58,287 bases of DNA from Curtobacterium sp. MCBD17_013 (GCF_003234565.1 NZ_QKTU01000016.1:1-58287), one strand, 5' to 3'. Positions 1-7,825 are shown, numbered from the stretch's first letter. Made by a program: numbers and translations. Notes: generated by a model not told the origin, from the sequence alone.

Positions 1-39
1 GGCCGAGGGCCCGGGGCGGGGCCGAGGGCCTAGGGCGGG

Positions 40-1053
40 TCAGCCGAGCTTCGCCGCGAACTGGTCCGGCAGCCGCTTCAGGGCCCAGAGGATCGCGGGC
101 ACGGTCCCGATCGAGAACGCGGAGGAGACGTCCGCGTTGCGCTCGACGATGACGTGACCCTTCTTCACCGAGGGCACCTGCTTGAACAACGGACTCGAGG
201 ACGCCTGGGCCGCCGTCGTGTAGATCGGCAGGATCACGGTGAGGTCGGCGTCGAGCAGGTCGAGGTTCTCGTTCGACAGCGTGGCGGAGAACGCGCTGCC
301 CGCGGCCTTGTCGACCGCCTTCGGCTGGGTGAACCCGAGCTGCTTCATGAACGCGACGCGGGAGTCGCCCGAGGCGTAGGCGCCGTACCCGCTCGACGTG
401 TACGCACCGATGACGGCCGTCTTGCCCTTGAACTCGGGGTGGGCCTTCCGCGCGCTGGCGAACGCGGAGTCCACCTGGTCGAGCAGGTCCTTGCCCTGCT
501 GCACCTTGCCGAGGGCCTTCGCGATCATGGTCACCTGCTGGTCGGTACTCGTCAGGTAGTTCGCGCCGCCCTTCGGGATGGCGACGGTCGGGGCGATGGC
601 GGAGAGCTTCTGGTAGCGGTCCTTGTCGCCCGAGCTCTTCGTGTCGAGGATCAGGTCGGGCTTGAGCGCGACGATCTGCTCGTAGCTCGGCTCGAGGGTG
701 CCGATGATCTTCGGCGACGTGGTGTACGCGCCCTTGAGCCAGGGGCCGACGCCCTCGCCGCCGAACGCGAGCCAGTCGCTCGCGCCGACGGGCTGGACAC
801 CGAGGGCGAGGGCCGTCTCGGCGTCACCCCACCCGAGCGCGACCACGCGCTTCGGCGCGGACGGGATCGTCGTCGTGCCGAACGCGGTCTGCACCGACAC
901 CGGGTAGGAGGAGCCGCTCGTCGCCGTCTGCGAGGCGCTGTTCGAGGCGGTGCCGCTGCTGCACCCGGCGAGGACGAGGGTGGCCACGACGGCGGTCGCG
1001 ATGGCGGCGACGAGGGAACGGAGGCGGCGCGCGGGCCGACGGCTGGCAGTCAC
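40..1053 (-). CDS. Iron-siderophore ABC transporter substrate-binding lipoprotein
   Basis: Extracellular lipid-anchored receptor that should hand ferric siderophore (or a related iron chelate) to an ABC importer. The 337-residue product has a twin-Arg-rich N-terminus, a hydrophobic stretch and a lipobox LVLAGCSS (Cys near residue 31). It then reads as the FecB/FhuD (PeripBP_2) fold: an APKRVVALGWGDAE strand-loop, the EPSYEQIVALKPDLIL segment typical of the first lobe, and a C-terminal lobe. No permease or ATPase lies next to it in the window. The start is a GTG with no Shine-Dalgarno ahead of it; an IdeR-like box ends directly at the start codon, so the transcript is probably leaderless and iron-repressed. 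The substrate itself cannot be read from the sequence. Confidence 0.9.
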   Translation of the reverse strand: MTASRRPARRLRSLVAAIATAVVATLVLAGCSSGTASNSASQTATSGSSYPVSVQTAFGTTTIPSAPKRVVALGWGDAETALALGVQPVGASDWLAFGGEGVGPWLKGAYTTSPKIIGTLEPSYEQIVALKPDLILDTKSSGDKDRYQKLSAIAPTVAIPKGGANYLTSTDQQVTMIAKALGKVQQGKDLLDQVDSAFASARKAHPEFKGKTAVIGAYTSSGYGAYASGDSRVAFMKQLGFTQPKAVDKAAGSAFSATLSNENLDLLDADLTVILPIYTTAAQASSSPLFKQVPSVKKGHVIVERNADVSSAFSIGTVPAILWALKRLPDQFAAKLG

Positions 1054-1072
1054 GAAGGTGAGGCTACCCTAA
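1054..1072 (-). promoter_or_regulatory. IdeR/DtxR-type iron box overlapping a leaderless promoter
   Basis: Read on the minus strand the 19 bases are TTAGGGTAGCCTCACCTTC, matching 14 of 19 positions of the IdeR/DtxR consensus (TTAGGTTAGGCTAACCTAA). The box abuts the GTG start of the siderophore-binding protein and contains TAGCCT, a TANNNT -10 hexamer seven bases before the start. Repressor binding would cover the core promoter. The consensus is established knowledge; its use here is inference. Confidence 0.65.
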
Positions 1073-1102
1073 GCCGCCCCGACGCCTCCCGGGAGTCTGG
1101 CT

Positions 1103-1160
1103 TGACGTAACTGAACTGATCTGTATGGTTGAGGCAACACGGCTGAACAGACCTGTTCAG
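1103..1160 (+). promoter_or_regulatory. Crotonase promoter with two TetR-type operators
   Basis: TTGACG at 1103-1108 and TATGGT at 1124-1129 look like -35 and -10 elements, with a short 15-nt spacer. Operator O1 (1111-1128, CTGAACTGATCTGTATGG) lies between and over them. Operator O2 (1143-1160) is CTGAACAG-AC-CTGTTCAG, a perfect 8-bp inverted repeat. The same motif recurs at 2008-2025 in front of the adjacent tetR gene, so both genes are likely controlled by that TetR protein. Confidence 0.75.
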
Positions 1161-1186
1161 TTTCCAACCGAGCCCGAGGAGCCACC

Positions 1187-1951
1187 ATGACCACGCCCAC
1201 CTACTTCGACCAGTACGACAACCTCGCCTTCGAGCGCGACGAGAACGGCGTGCTCGTCCTCCGCTTCCACACGGACGGCGGACCTCTCACCTTCACCGGC
1301 CGGACCCACGAGGACCTCCCCCAGGCCCTCGAGGACATCGCGCTCGATGCCGACAACCGGGCCCTGGTCATCACGGGCACCGGCGAGCACTTCATGAAGG
1401 ACATCGACGGCCCGAGCCTCGGCGAGATCTTCAAGCCGGCCGCGTGGGAGAAGACCCGCGTCGAGGGCCGCAAGGTCCTCGAGCGCCTCCTCGACCTGCC
1501 GATGCCGGTCGTCGGCGTCGCGAACGGCACCGCCACGATCCACTCGGAGTACCTGCTGCTCGCCGATGTGCACATCGCGTCGGAGCGGGCGACCTACGGC
1601 GACTTCCCACACCCCGCGTTCGGCATCACCGCCGGCGACGGCCTGCACGTGGTGTGGGAGGAGATCGCCGGCACCCAGCGCGCCAAGTGGCTGCTCTGGA
1701 CCGGCGAGACCATCGACGCGCAGACCGCGTTGCAGTGGGGTGTCGTCAACGAGGTCGTCGCGCACGAGCACGCCCTCGAGCGCGGCATCGAGATCGCGCG
1801 GAAGCTCGCCGCCAAGCCCGCGCTCTACCGTTCGCTGCAGAAGCAGACACTCAACCTCGCCCTGCGACGCCGCCTGACCCAGGACGTCCCGTTCGGGATG
1901 GCGCTCGAGGGCCTCACCGCCGCCGATCTGGCGTACCAGCAGCAGGCCTGA
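1187..1951 (+). CDS. Crotonase-family hydrolase resembling 6-oxocamphor hydrolase
   Basis: Crotonase-fold enzyme of 254 residues, preceded by a GAGGAG ribosome site. Rather than an ordinary enoyl-CoA hydratase it resembles 6-oxocamphor hydrolase, which cleaves a carbon-carbon bond of a cyclic beta-diketone without CoA. As I remember the published active site of the Rhodococcus enzyme (His122, His145, Asp154, Glu244), a constant offset of three gives His119, His142, Asp151 and Glu241 here, all present. The surrounding strings HTDGGPL, FPHPAFG, GDGLHVVW and LTGETIDAQTAL-like segment WTGETIDAQTAL also resemble that family. The downstream TetR gene shares its operators, suggesting a substrate-induced catabolic or detoxifying unit. 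The real substrate is unknown; an acyl-CoA activity is the alternative. Confidence 0.8.
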   Translation: MTTPTYFDQYDNLAFERDENGVLVLRFHTDGGPLTFTGRTHEDLPQALEDIALDADNRALVITGTGEHFMKDIDGPSLGEIFKPAAWEKTRVEGRKVLERLLDLPMPVVGVANGTATIHSEYLLLADVHIASERATYGDFPHPAFGITAGDGLHVVWEEIAGTQRAKWLLWTGETIDAQTALQWGVVNEVVAHEHALERGIEIARKLAAKPALYRSLQKQTLNLALRRRLTQDVPFGMALEGLTAADLAYQQQA

Positions 1952-2007
1952 CGCGGAAGGCGCGGGGGTGCCGCCGTCTCGATCGGCGCCCCCGCCCCCG
2001 TCGTAGA

Positions 2008-2025
2008 CTGAACAGATCAGTTCAA
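2008..2025 (+). promoter_or_regulatory. Third TetR-type operator, at the tetR ribosome site
   Basis: CTGAACAGATCAGTTCAA carries the inverted half-sites TGAAC and GTTCA and matches the two operators ahead of the crotonase gene. It touches the AAGGAGG ribosome site (2024-2030) of the tetR gene, which suggests autorepression. Confidence 0.7.
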
Positions 2026-2036
2026 GGAGGCCCGAC

Positions 2037-2615
2037 GTGGCGACCACGACACCCCGCACCCGCAAGCGCCCTGCGCTCGACCGCGTCGTGCAGACCGCCG
2101 ACCGGCTCTTCTACGCCGACGGCATCCACGCGACCGGCGTCGACACGATCGCCGATGCCGCGAACGTGTCGAAGGCCACCATGTACACGTACTTCCGCAC
2201 GAAGGACGACCTGGTCGGCGCGTACGTCGAGGGCCGGAGCCTCGCTTGGCGCGACCATCTCACGACGCAGCTCGCCGCGGCCGACGTCGACGCGGCAGAG
2301 CAGATCCTCATGGTCTTCGACCTGCTCGGCACGTGGTTCGCGACGGACGACTTCAACGGCTGCCCGTTCATCAACGCCGAGGCCGAGAGCACGACGGACT
2401 CGCCCGCGCACGTCGTGAACGTCGAGCACCGCACCTGGATCCGGGCGCTCTTCACCGACCTCGCCAGCCGGGCCGGCACCGCCGACCCCGCCGCGACGGC
2501 GATCCGGCTCGCGATGCTCTACGACGGTGCCATGGTGGGCGCACACACGGAGCCGCAGCTGCCGTGGGCCGCCGAGGCCCGCGACGCGGCCGCCGTCCTC
2601 ATCGCCCAGCGCTAG
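2037..2615 (+). CDS. TetR/AcrR-family regulator of the crotonase unit
   Basis: DNA-binding repressor of 192 residues starting at GTG, seven bases after a strong AAGGAGG. The N-terminal helix-turn-helix spans about residues 35-54 (VDTIADAANVSKATMYTYF), followed by a ligand-binding helical domain with the string GCPFINAEAES, which is common in one TetR subgroup. It lies 85 bp after the crotonase gene in the same direction, and identical palindromic operators precede both. The simplest reading is a repressor released by the crotonase substrate or product. Confidence 0.9.
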   Translation: MATTTPRTRKRPALDRVVQTADRLFYADGIHATGVDTIADAANVSKATMYTYFRTKDDLVGAYVEGRSLAWRDHLTTQLAAADVDAAEQILMVFDLLGTWFATDDFNGCPFINAEAESTTDSPAHVVNVEHRTWIRALFTDLASRAGTADPAATAIRLAMLYDGAMVGAHTEPQLPWAAEARDAAAVLIAQR

Positions 2616-2644
2616 CGACGCGTCCGCGGCCCCGCCGGGTGGCG

Positions 2645-2728
2645 CGGCGCACGTCGGACGCGCACCGTCCCTCCAGGACGCGGCCGGGAGGCGCGACGCA
2701 CGTCGGACGCGCGCCCCGCCTCCCGGCC
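2645..2728. repeat. Two copies of a GC-rich palindromic repeat
   Basis: Two diverged copies of an element with core GCACGTCGGACGCGC lie between the convergent tetR and SDR genes (core near 2649-2672 and 2697-2712). The second copy is bounded by perfect 12-bp arms GGCCGGGAGGCG (2682-2693) and CGCCTCCCGGCC (2717-2728), so it folds into a hairpin and may end transcription from both sides. A third copy lies inside a coding region near 54300-54345. Confidence 0.6.
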
Positions 2729-2744
2729 ATGGCCGATGGCCCGA

Positions 2745-3440
2745 TCACCAGGCGACGGCGCCGCTGCGATCGACGAACGTGCCGGTCGGGCCGTCGGCGC
2801 CGATCGTGGCCATGGCGACGATCGCGTCGGTGCCTTCCTCCACGGTCTGGTGGCCGGAGTTGCCGTTGAGGTCGGTGGCGGTGTAGCCGGGGTCGACCAC
2901 GTTGAAGCGCACGTCCGGGATCCACTTGGCGTAGATCGTCGTGAGCATGTTGAGCGCGGCCTTGCTCGCACTGTACGAGAGGGTCGGGATCTGCGCCTCG
3001 ATCCGGGAGTCGTCGGCGCGGACGGCGAACGAGCCGAGGCCGCTCGAGACGTTCACGACGACGGGCGCCGTGGAACGACGGAGCAGCGGGAGGAACGCGT
3101 GGACGACCCGGACGGGGCCGACCGTGTTCGTGTCGAGCACCTGGGCGATCGCGGGCCCGTCCAGCTCGTCGAGCGGTGCACGGCCTCCGGCGATGCCCGC
3201 GTTGTTGACGAGCACGTCGAGGGTGCCGAACCGTTCGGTGAACTCGGTGGCGGCCTTCGCGACGGACTCGTCGGAGGCGACGTCGATGGTGATCCAGTCC
3301 ACGCCGAGCTCCGCTGCTGCCGATGCACCGCGCTCAGGGTCGCGGGATCCGATGACGACGGTGTGCCCGAGGTCGCGGAGTCGCTGCGCCGCCGTGTACC
3401 CGAGTCCCTTGTTGCCGCCGGTGATGAGTGTCGTTGTCAT
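2745..3440 (-). CDS. Short-chain dehydrogenase/reductase
   Basis: NAD(P)-dependent SDR of 231 residues. The cofactor motif TGGNKGLG is at 7-14, NNAG at 79-82, the active-site Ser in VSSG at about 132-133, and YSASK at 156-160 supplies Tyr and Lys, so it should be catalytically competent. The reading frame stays open far upstream, but the ATG at 3440 is chosen because GGTGGAG precedes it and the protein then begins right at the Rossmann strand. It is divergent from an XRE regulator with about 100 bp between them; that gene may control it. The substrate is not evident. Confidence 0.88.
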   Translation of the reverse strand: MTTTLITGGNKGLGYTAAQRLRDLGHTVVIGSRDPERGASAAAELGVDWITIDVASDESVAKAATEFTERFGTLDVLVNNAGIAGGRAPLDELDGPAIAQVLDTNTVGPVRVVHAFLPLLRRSTAPVVVNVSSGLGSFAVRADDSRIEAQIPTLSYSASKAALNMLTTIYAKWIPDVRFNVVDPGYTATDLNGNSGHQTVEEGTDAIVAMATIGADGPTGTFVDRSGAVAW

Positions 3441-3541
3441 GGCTCCACCGTGCTCCTCCACAGCGGGGGCTACCAGGGAACCGTCAACAGTGTGACCGGC
3501 GGTACCACCCAGGGGACCGCGGTCGGTGGGACCATCGATGC

Positions 3542-4414
3542 ATGACCGAACGAGGCGACTTCGCGACCCTGCTGCGCGCGTGGCGCGACCGGTTGCACCC
3601 GGCCGCGGCGGGCCTCCCGGCCGGTGCCGGGCGGCGGGCGACTGGGTTGCGGCGTGAGGAACTGGCGGCCCTGGCCGGGGTGTCGGTCGACTACGTCGTG
3701 CGGTTGGAGCAGGGGCGGGCGGACCGGCCGTCGGCGCAGGTCGTCGCCGCGATCGCCCGCGCGCTGCAGGTGTCCGAGGGCGAGCGCGACCAGTTGTACG
3801 TGGCGGCCGGGCTCGCCGCTCCGTTACCGACGGTGGTCCCGACGTTCGTGCCACCGAGCGTGCAACGGCTGATCACGCGGATGCCGGACGCCGCCATCGC
3901 GGTGTGCAGTGCGGACTGGACGATCCTGACGACCAACGCGGCATGGGACGCGCTGCACGGCGCTCCTCCGGCGAGCGGGCCGGAGCGGAACGTCGTCCGG
4001 CGGCACTTCCTCGGCTCGCCGACCCGGCTGCTGCGCGAGGAGGGCGAGACCGAGCGGTTCGAGCAGGCGATCACGTCGGACCTGCGGACGACGACGGTGC
4101 GCTACCCACAGGACCGGCAGCTGCAGGCGCTGATCGACGAGCTCGTCGCCGGGAGTCCCCGGTTCGCCGAGCTGTGGGCGCAGGTCGGCGCCGCCCGACA
4201 CCGGACGGAGCGGAAGACGATCCTGCACCCGACGGTCGGGCCGGTGCTGCTCGACTGCGACGTGCTCAACGTGTCAGGCGAGGACCTGCACATCGTCACG
4301 AACACGGCCGAGCCGGGCACCGAGGACGCCTCGCGGTTCGACCTGATCCGGGCACTCGGGGCGACCGGGGCGGCACCGCTCGACCCCGCGGATTCGCCGC
4401 TCCTGCCCAGCTGA
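3542..4414 (+). CDS. XRE-family regulator with MmyB-like ligand domain
   Basis: Predicted DNA-binding protein of 290 residues. The helix-turn-helix (TGLRREELAALAGVSVDYV, about 32-52, followed by RLEQGR) is characteristic of the MmyB-like group, where an N-terminal XRE domain is followed by a PAS-like ligand domain. The second half contains the typical pieces WTILTTNAAWDALHG, NVVRRHF and an HPTVGPVLLDCDVLNV-like segment. These regulators usually sit next to an SDR or other oxidoreductase, as here (divergent SDR). The ATG at 3542 begins the protein just ahead of the domain; no clear Shine-Dalgarno is visible. Confidence 0.88.
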   Translation: MTERGDFATLLRAWRDRLHPAAAGLPAGAGRRATGLRREELAALAGVSVDYVVRLEQGRADRPSAQVVAAIARALQVSEGERDQLYVAAGLAAPLPTVVPTFVPPSVQRLITRMPDAAIAVCSADWTILTTNAAWDALHGAPPASGPERNVVRRHFLGSPTRLLREEGETERFEQAITSDLRTTTVRYPQDRQLQALIDELVAGSPRFAELWAQVGAARHRTERKTILHPTVGPVLLDCDVLNVSGEDLHIVTNTAEPGTEDASRFDLIRALGATGAAPLDPADSPLLPS

Positions 4415-4456
4415 GTCGCCCAGCGGTCACGGTCCCGGTCGGTAGGGTGATGCGCT

Positions 4457-5341
4457 GTGCCCGCTGCTCTCCCCGATCCCGACCGCACCCGCCTCGCCGT
4501 CCTCGGTCAGCCGATCGACCACTCGCTCTCGCCGACGTTGCACGCGGCGGCGTACCAGGCCCTCGGTCTCGATCTGACGTACGAGCGGCACGAGGTCGGC
4601 TCCGGCGGGCTCGAGGCGTTCGTCGGTGACCTGGACAGCTCGTGGCGCGGCCTGAGCCTGACGATGCCGCTCAAGCGCGAGGTCCTGCCCCTGCTCGATC
4701 GCACGACACCGCTCGTCGACGAGCTCGGCGTCGCGAACACCCTGCTCCTCCGGACCGAGGCCGGCCGCACCGTGCTCTCGGGGGCGAACACCGACGTCGA
4801 CGGCATCGTCCGCCCGGTCGAGGCCCTGGGGCACGTGCCGGGTGCCGCGACGATCCTGGGCGGCGGAGCCACCGCGGCGAGCGCCTTGTTCGCGTCGCTC
4901 CGTCTCGGGGCGTCGTTCGTGCGCGTGTACCTGCGCGACACGACGAAGGCGAGCGAACTCGTGCTGCTCGCGACGCGGCTCGGTGTGACGCTCGAGGTGC
5001 ACCCGCTGGCGGACCTGCCCGATGCTCCCGCGTCGGGGCTCGTCATCTCGACGCTGCCGGGCGGCGCCGCCGACACCCTGCAACTGCACCCGTCAGGCGA
5101 CGACGCCGTCCTGTTCGACGTCGCGTACGACCCGTGGCCGTCGGTGGTCGCCGAGCGCTGGTCGGCAGCGGGCGGCCGGGTGCTCAACGGGCTCGACATG
5201 CTCGTCGAGCAGGCCATCGGTCAGATCCGGTTCTTCACGAGCGGGGACGCCGACCTGCTGCTGCCCGACGAGGCCCGCGTCCGCGATGCCATGCGGGCCT
5301 CGGTCGGGCTGTCGGCGATCAGCCCGCCAGCGCCTTCTTGA
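4457..5341 (+). CDS. Shikimate dehydrogenase-like oxidoreductase
   Basis: AroE-family NADP(H) oxidoreductase of 294 residues. Substrate-domain signatures are SLSP (23-26), the catalytic Lys73 in MPLKRE, Asn94 and the catalytic Asp113 in NTDVDG (111-116). The cofactor-binding loop reads GGGATA (135-140). In Actinobacteria a second aroE-like gene is common, so this may be the aromatic-pathway enzyme or a paralogue such as a quinate/shikimate dehydrogenase; no other aro gene is in the window. The GTG start has no ribosome site but has TAGGGT eight bases ahead, suggesting a leaderless mRNA. The 3' end overlaps the convergent zinc-binding protein gene by 23 bp. Confidence 0.87.
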   Translation: MPAALPDPDRTRLAVLGQPIDHSLSPTLHAAAYQALGLDLTYERHEVGSGGLEAFVGDLDSSWRGLSLTMPLKREVLPLLDRTTPLVDELGVANTLLLRTEAGRTVLSGANTDVDGIVRPVEALGHVPGAATILGGGATAASALFASLRLGASFVRVYLRDTTKASELVLLATRLGVTLEVHPLADLPDAPASGLVISTLPGGAADTLQLHPSGDDAVLFDVAYDPWPSVVAERWSAAGGRVLNGLDMLVEQAIGQIRFFTSGDADLLLPDEARVRDAMRASVGLSAISPPAPS

Positions 5342-6269
5342 CGGCGTCGATGTTGCTCTGCTGCCAGGCGATGTAGCCCTTGCCGGACGGCAGGGTCTCG
5401 GTGACGCCGACGACCGGCACGTGGTTGCTGCGCGCCGCGGATTTGACCTGCTCGGTCTCGGGGCTCGAGGTCTGGTCGTTGTAGGCGAGGAGCTTGACGG
5501 GGTCCTTGCCACTGAACAGCTGGAGCGTGTCGTTGAGCGCCGCGGGTGGCACGTCGTCGCCTTCCTCGATCGCCTCCGAGAAGTCCTGCGGGGTGACGTT
5601 GCGCAGCCCGATCGCGTCGAACAGGTAACCCGGCACCGGCTCGGTGTAGGCCACGCGGTCGCCGGCGTCCTGCTGCTTGAGCGCTGCCGTCTGCGCTTCG
5701 AGGCCCTGGAGCTGCTTGGTGACCCGTGCCGCGTTGGCCCGGAACGACCCCTTGTGCGCGGGCTGCTCCTGCCCGAGCTCGGTCGCCACGCGACTGACGA
5801 ACCGGACCATGGTCGGGTAGCTGTAGAACACGTGCTCGTTGAAGTCGTCGTCGCCGGCCTTCCGGAGCCCGGACAGCTTGACGACGTCGATGAGGTCGGC
5901 CTTGGACTTCGTCGAGTCACGCAGGGTCTCCATGTACGAGTCGTACCCGCCGCCGTTCTCGATGAGCAGGTCCGCATGGGACACGGCGAGCTGGGTGCGG
6001 GGCGAGGCCTCGAACGAGTGCGGGTCCTGCGAGGGGTCGGACAGGATGCTCGTCACGTGCACGTGGGAGCCGCCGATCGTCGACACGAGGCCGCCGTACA
6101 CGTTGGTCGACGCCACGACGTCGATCCGGCCGGAGGACCCGGAGCCACCGGAGGCGGACGACCCGGATCCGGGCGTTCCACCCGCCCCTCCAGAACTCGA
6201 GCATCCGGTGAGACCGAGAGCGGCGGCGCCGGCGACGGCGGCGAGGGCGATGAGGGCGCGTTGACGCAT
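5319..6269 (-). CDS. Zinc ABC transporter substrate-binding lipoprotein (ZnuA-like)
   Basis: Metal receptor of the cluster A-I (ZnuA/TroA) type, 316 residues. LTGCSSS (Cys23) is the lipobox, followed by a Gly/Ser linker to about residue 47. DPHSFE (His84) supplies a first metal ligand, and further candidates are the histidine in NEHVFYSYP and acidic residues in YNDQTSSPETE. The third histidine expected in the second lobe is not obvious: that region reads YTEPVPGYLFDAIG. The His-rich loop found in many zinc receptors is absent. A Zur-like operator and promoter lie directly upstream, which favours zinc over manganese. No partner permease or ATPase is in the window. Confidence 0.87.
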   Translation of the reverse strand: MRQRALIALAAVAGAAALGLTGCSSSGGAGGTPGSGSSASGGSGSSGRIDVVASTNVYGGLVSTIGGSHVHVTSILSDPSQDPHSFEASPRTQLAVSHADLLIENGGGYDSYMETLRDSTKSKADLIDVVKLSGLRKAGDDDFNEHVFYSYPTMVRFVSRVATELGQEQPAHKGSFRANAARVTKQLQGLEAQTAALKQQDAGDRVAYTEPVPGYLFDAIGLRNVTPQDFSEAIEEGDDVPPAALNDTLQLFSGKDPVKLLAYNDQTSSPETEQVKSAARSNHVPVVGVTETLPSGKGYIAWQQSNIDAVKKALAG

Positions 6270-6341
6270 GAGGGGTGGAGGTCCGTTCCGAGGCCGCTCG
6301 ACAGGGGCGGGCGGCGGCGACCACGCTGCGCCCGCACCGCG

Positions 6342-6371
6342 ACGCTATTCACTATCGATAATGATTGTCAA
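6342..6371 (-). promoter_or_regulatory. Zur-like box inside a strong promoter
   Basis: On the minus strand TTGACA (6366-6371) and TAGCGT (6342-6347) are separated by 18 nt. The 15 bases CGATAATGATTGTCA (6356-6370, plus strand) match a TGATAATnATTATCA-type Zur palindrome at all but two positions and overlap the -35 region. In the GC-rich surroundings this AT-rich island stands out. It drives the zinc-binding lipoprotein gene. Confidence 0.7.
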
Positions 6372-6390
6372 TTCCGATGCACTGGGGAGG

Positions 6391-6548
6391 CGCGGCCCCG
6401 CGCCTCCCCAGTGGCTCACGCCTCCCCAGCGACCCGCGCCTCCACAGCGGCTCACGCCCCGCGGACGGCTCAGGCTCCGCGGACCGCACACGCCGCGCGG
6501 ACAGCCCCCGCTCCGCGGATCGTTCACGCCCCCGGACGGTTCACGCCC
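6391..6548. repeat. Degenerate short direct repeats
   Basis: The gap between the Zur promoter and the FBP gene is filled with decayed repeats: GGCTCACGCCTCCCCAG, then CGCCTCCACAG, then several GCTC(C)GCGGAC units and two CACGCCCCCGGACGGTT-like units. They resemble an expanded and mutated minisatellite; no coding potential or function is visible. Confidence 0.45.
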
Positions 6549-7029
6549 CCCGCACGTCCCGCGCGAACGCGGCCGCCCGCTGCCGGAGGCTGACGATGCG
6601 CTCGTGCCGGGCCGCCTCGACGTCGAACCCGAGGTACGCCGGCGGCGGTGGGTTCCGCACGTTGGCCGAACACTGGAAGTCGGCACAGACGAGCGTGCCG
6701 ACGGTGTTGCCGTTCCGCCCCGAGGCCCCACTCCGGCGCGCGCTGTAGAACAGCACGTCGTTCGGCAGGCGGACGTCCTGGCACCAGGCGCACTGCGGCC
6801 GGGTGCGGGTGCCGCCATCGGCCTGGCGGAACAGGATGCCGACGAGGGCGTCGCCGTCGGGGACGATCGCGTACGCCCGACGTCCGATCTTCGGGTCGCG
6901 CCAGCCGAGGTAGTCGAGCGCATCCCAGTCGAGCGCGTCGAACCCGCTGGGCAGGGTGATGTCGGAGACCTCCTTCCGCGAGGCGTTCACGAACGCGGCG
7001 CGGATGGCCTTCTCGGTGATGGGGAGCAT
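6541..7029 (-). CDS. FBP-domain (FusB-like) treble-clef zinc protein
   Basis: The 162-residue product matches the pattern of the FBP/FusB family: a helical N-terminal half and a C-terminal four-cysteine treble clef with Cys80 and Cys83 (CAWC) and Cys115 and Cys120 (CADFQC). FusB-type proteins bind elongation factor G and free it from the ribosome, giving fusidic acid resistance in staphylococci; the widespread actinobacterial members are mostly uncharacterised. It sits upstream of the zinc receptor gene on the same strand but is separated by 271 bp and the Zur promoter, so it need not be co-transcribed. The call rests on motif layout. Confidence 0.75.
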   Translation of the reverse strand: MLPITEKAIRAAFVNASRKEVSDITLPSGFDALDWDALDYLGWRDPKIGRRAYAIVPDGDALVGILFRQADGGTRTRPQCAWCQDVRLPNDVLFYSARRSGASGRNGNTVGTLVCADFQCSANVRNPPPPAYLGFDVEAARHERIVSLRQRAAAFARDVRGA

Positions 7030-7240
7030 GGGTGTGCCGTTCTCTCAGCCCGGGCGCGCTGGCGCCGGGCAGGTGTCATGGGGAGGAGGGCACAGCGGAC
7101 GACGGTCACGACGACCGGGATCGATCCACTGCGCCGCCAGCCGGCATCCGCGGAAGCGGGGGCCGGGGCGGCCGTCACCTGACGTCGGCGGATGGACCGC
7201 CGGCGACCTCCTGCCATGACGAGTTGCGCACGCTCCTACG

Positions 7241-7825
7241 CTACCGCGCGCCGGACGTGGGCAGGACGTGCGCGCGCTCCCCGCTCCTCCCGGACAGGCT
7301 GAGGAACTCGACCGCTTCCGGCCCCGCAGCACCGGACCAGTGTGGGGTGCGGGTGTCGAACTCGGCCGCTTCACCGGGACCGAGCACCATGTCCTGGTCG
7401 CCGAGCACGAGGCGGAGTCGGCCGGTCAGGACGTACAGCCACTCGTGCCCGGGATGGGTCATGGGCTCGGGCACGGCCGGCGCGACCCGTCCCGGCATGA
7501 CGTGCTTGAACGCGGTGATCCCGACGGCCCCGCGCCCGAGCGGCAGGATCGTGTGGCCGTGGGCGCGGAAGGGTCGAATGTGGATGCGCGGGTCGCCACT
7601 CGGTGGCGCTCCGACGAGCTCGTCGAGCGGCACCTGGTACTCGCGGGCGAGCGGGAGGAGCAGCTCGAGTGTGGGACGTCGCCCGCCCGACTCGAGCCGT
7701 GACAGCGTGCTCACGGACACCCCGGTGGCGGCGGACACCTGCGCGAGCGTCAGTCCGCGGTTCGTCCGGAGCTTCCGAAGCCGGCCGCCGACCGCGTCGA
7801 GGGTGCGTTCCCACGTCTCGTCCAT
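7241..7825 (-). CDS. XRE-family regulator with C-terminal cupin domain
   Basis: 194-residue regulator: an N-terminal helix-turn-helix (LAQVSAATGVSVSTLSRLESG, about 25-45) and a C-terminal cupin with the HEWLYVLTG and LGPGEAAEFDTRTPHW beta-barrel motifs. The frame is open upstream, but the ATG at 7825 is chosen because it starts directly before the HTH domain. It is divergent from a flavin oxidoreductase gene with 83 bp between the starts, and TTGC-N7-GCAA near 7836-7850 could be its site. XRE-cupin proteins commonly control the neighbouring enzyme gene. Confidence 0.88.
   Translation of the reverse strand: MDETWERTLDAVGGRLRKLRTNRGLTLAQVSAATGVSVSTLSRLESGGRRPTLELLLPLAREYQVPLDELVGAPPSGDPRIHIRPFRAHGHTILPLGRGAVGITAFKHVMPGRVAPAVPEPMTHPGHEWLYVLTGRLRLVLGDQDMVLGPGEAAEFDTRTPHWSGAAGPEAVEFLSLSGRSGERAHVLPTSGAR

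Noticed and set aside
154..1110. Long plus-strand open frame opposite the siderophore receptor
   Set aside because: Arg/Gly/Glu-rich antisense translation typical of GC-rich DNA; no motif, and the minus strand has a full lipoprotein gene.
2745..3854. N-terminal extension of the SDR gene by 138 codons
   Set aside because: The extension is Pro/Arg low-complexity, runs into the XRE gene on the other strand, and the ATG at 3440 has a ribosome site and begins the Rossmann fold.
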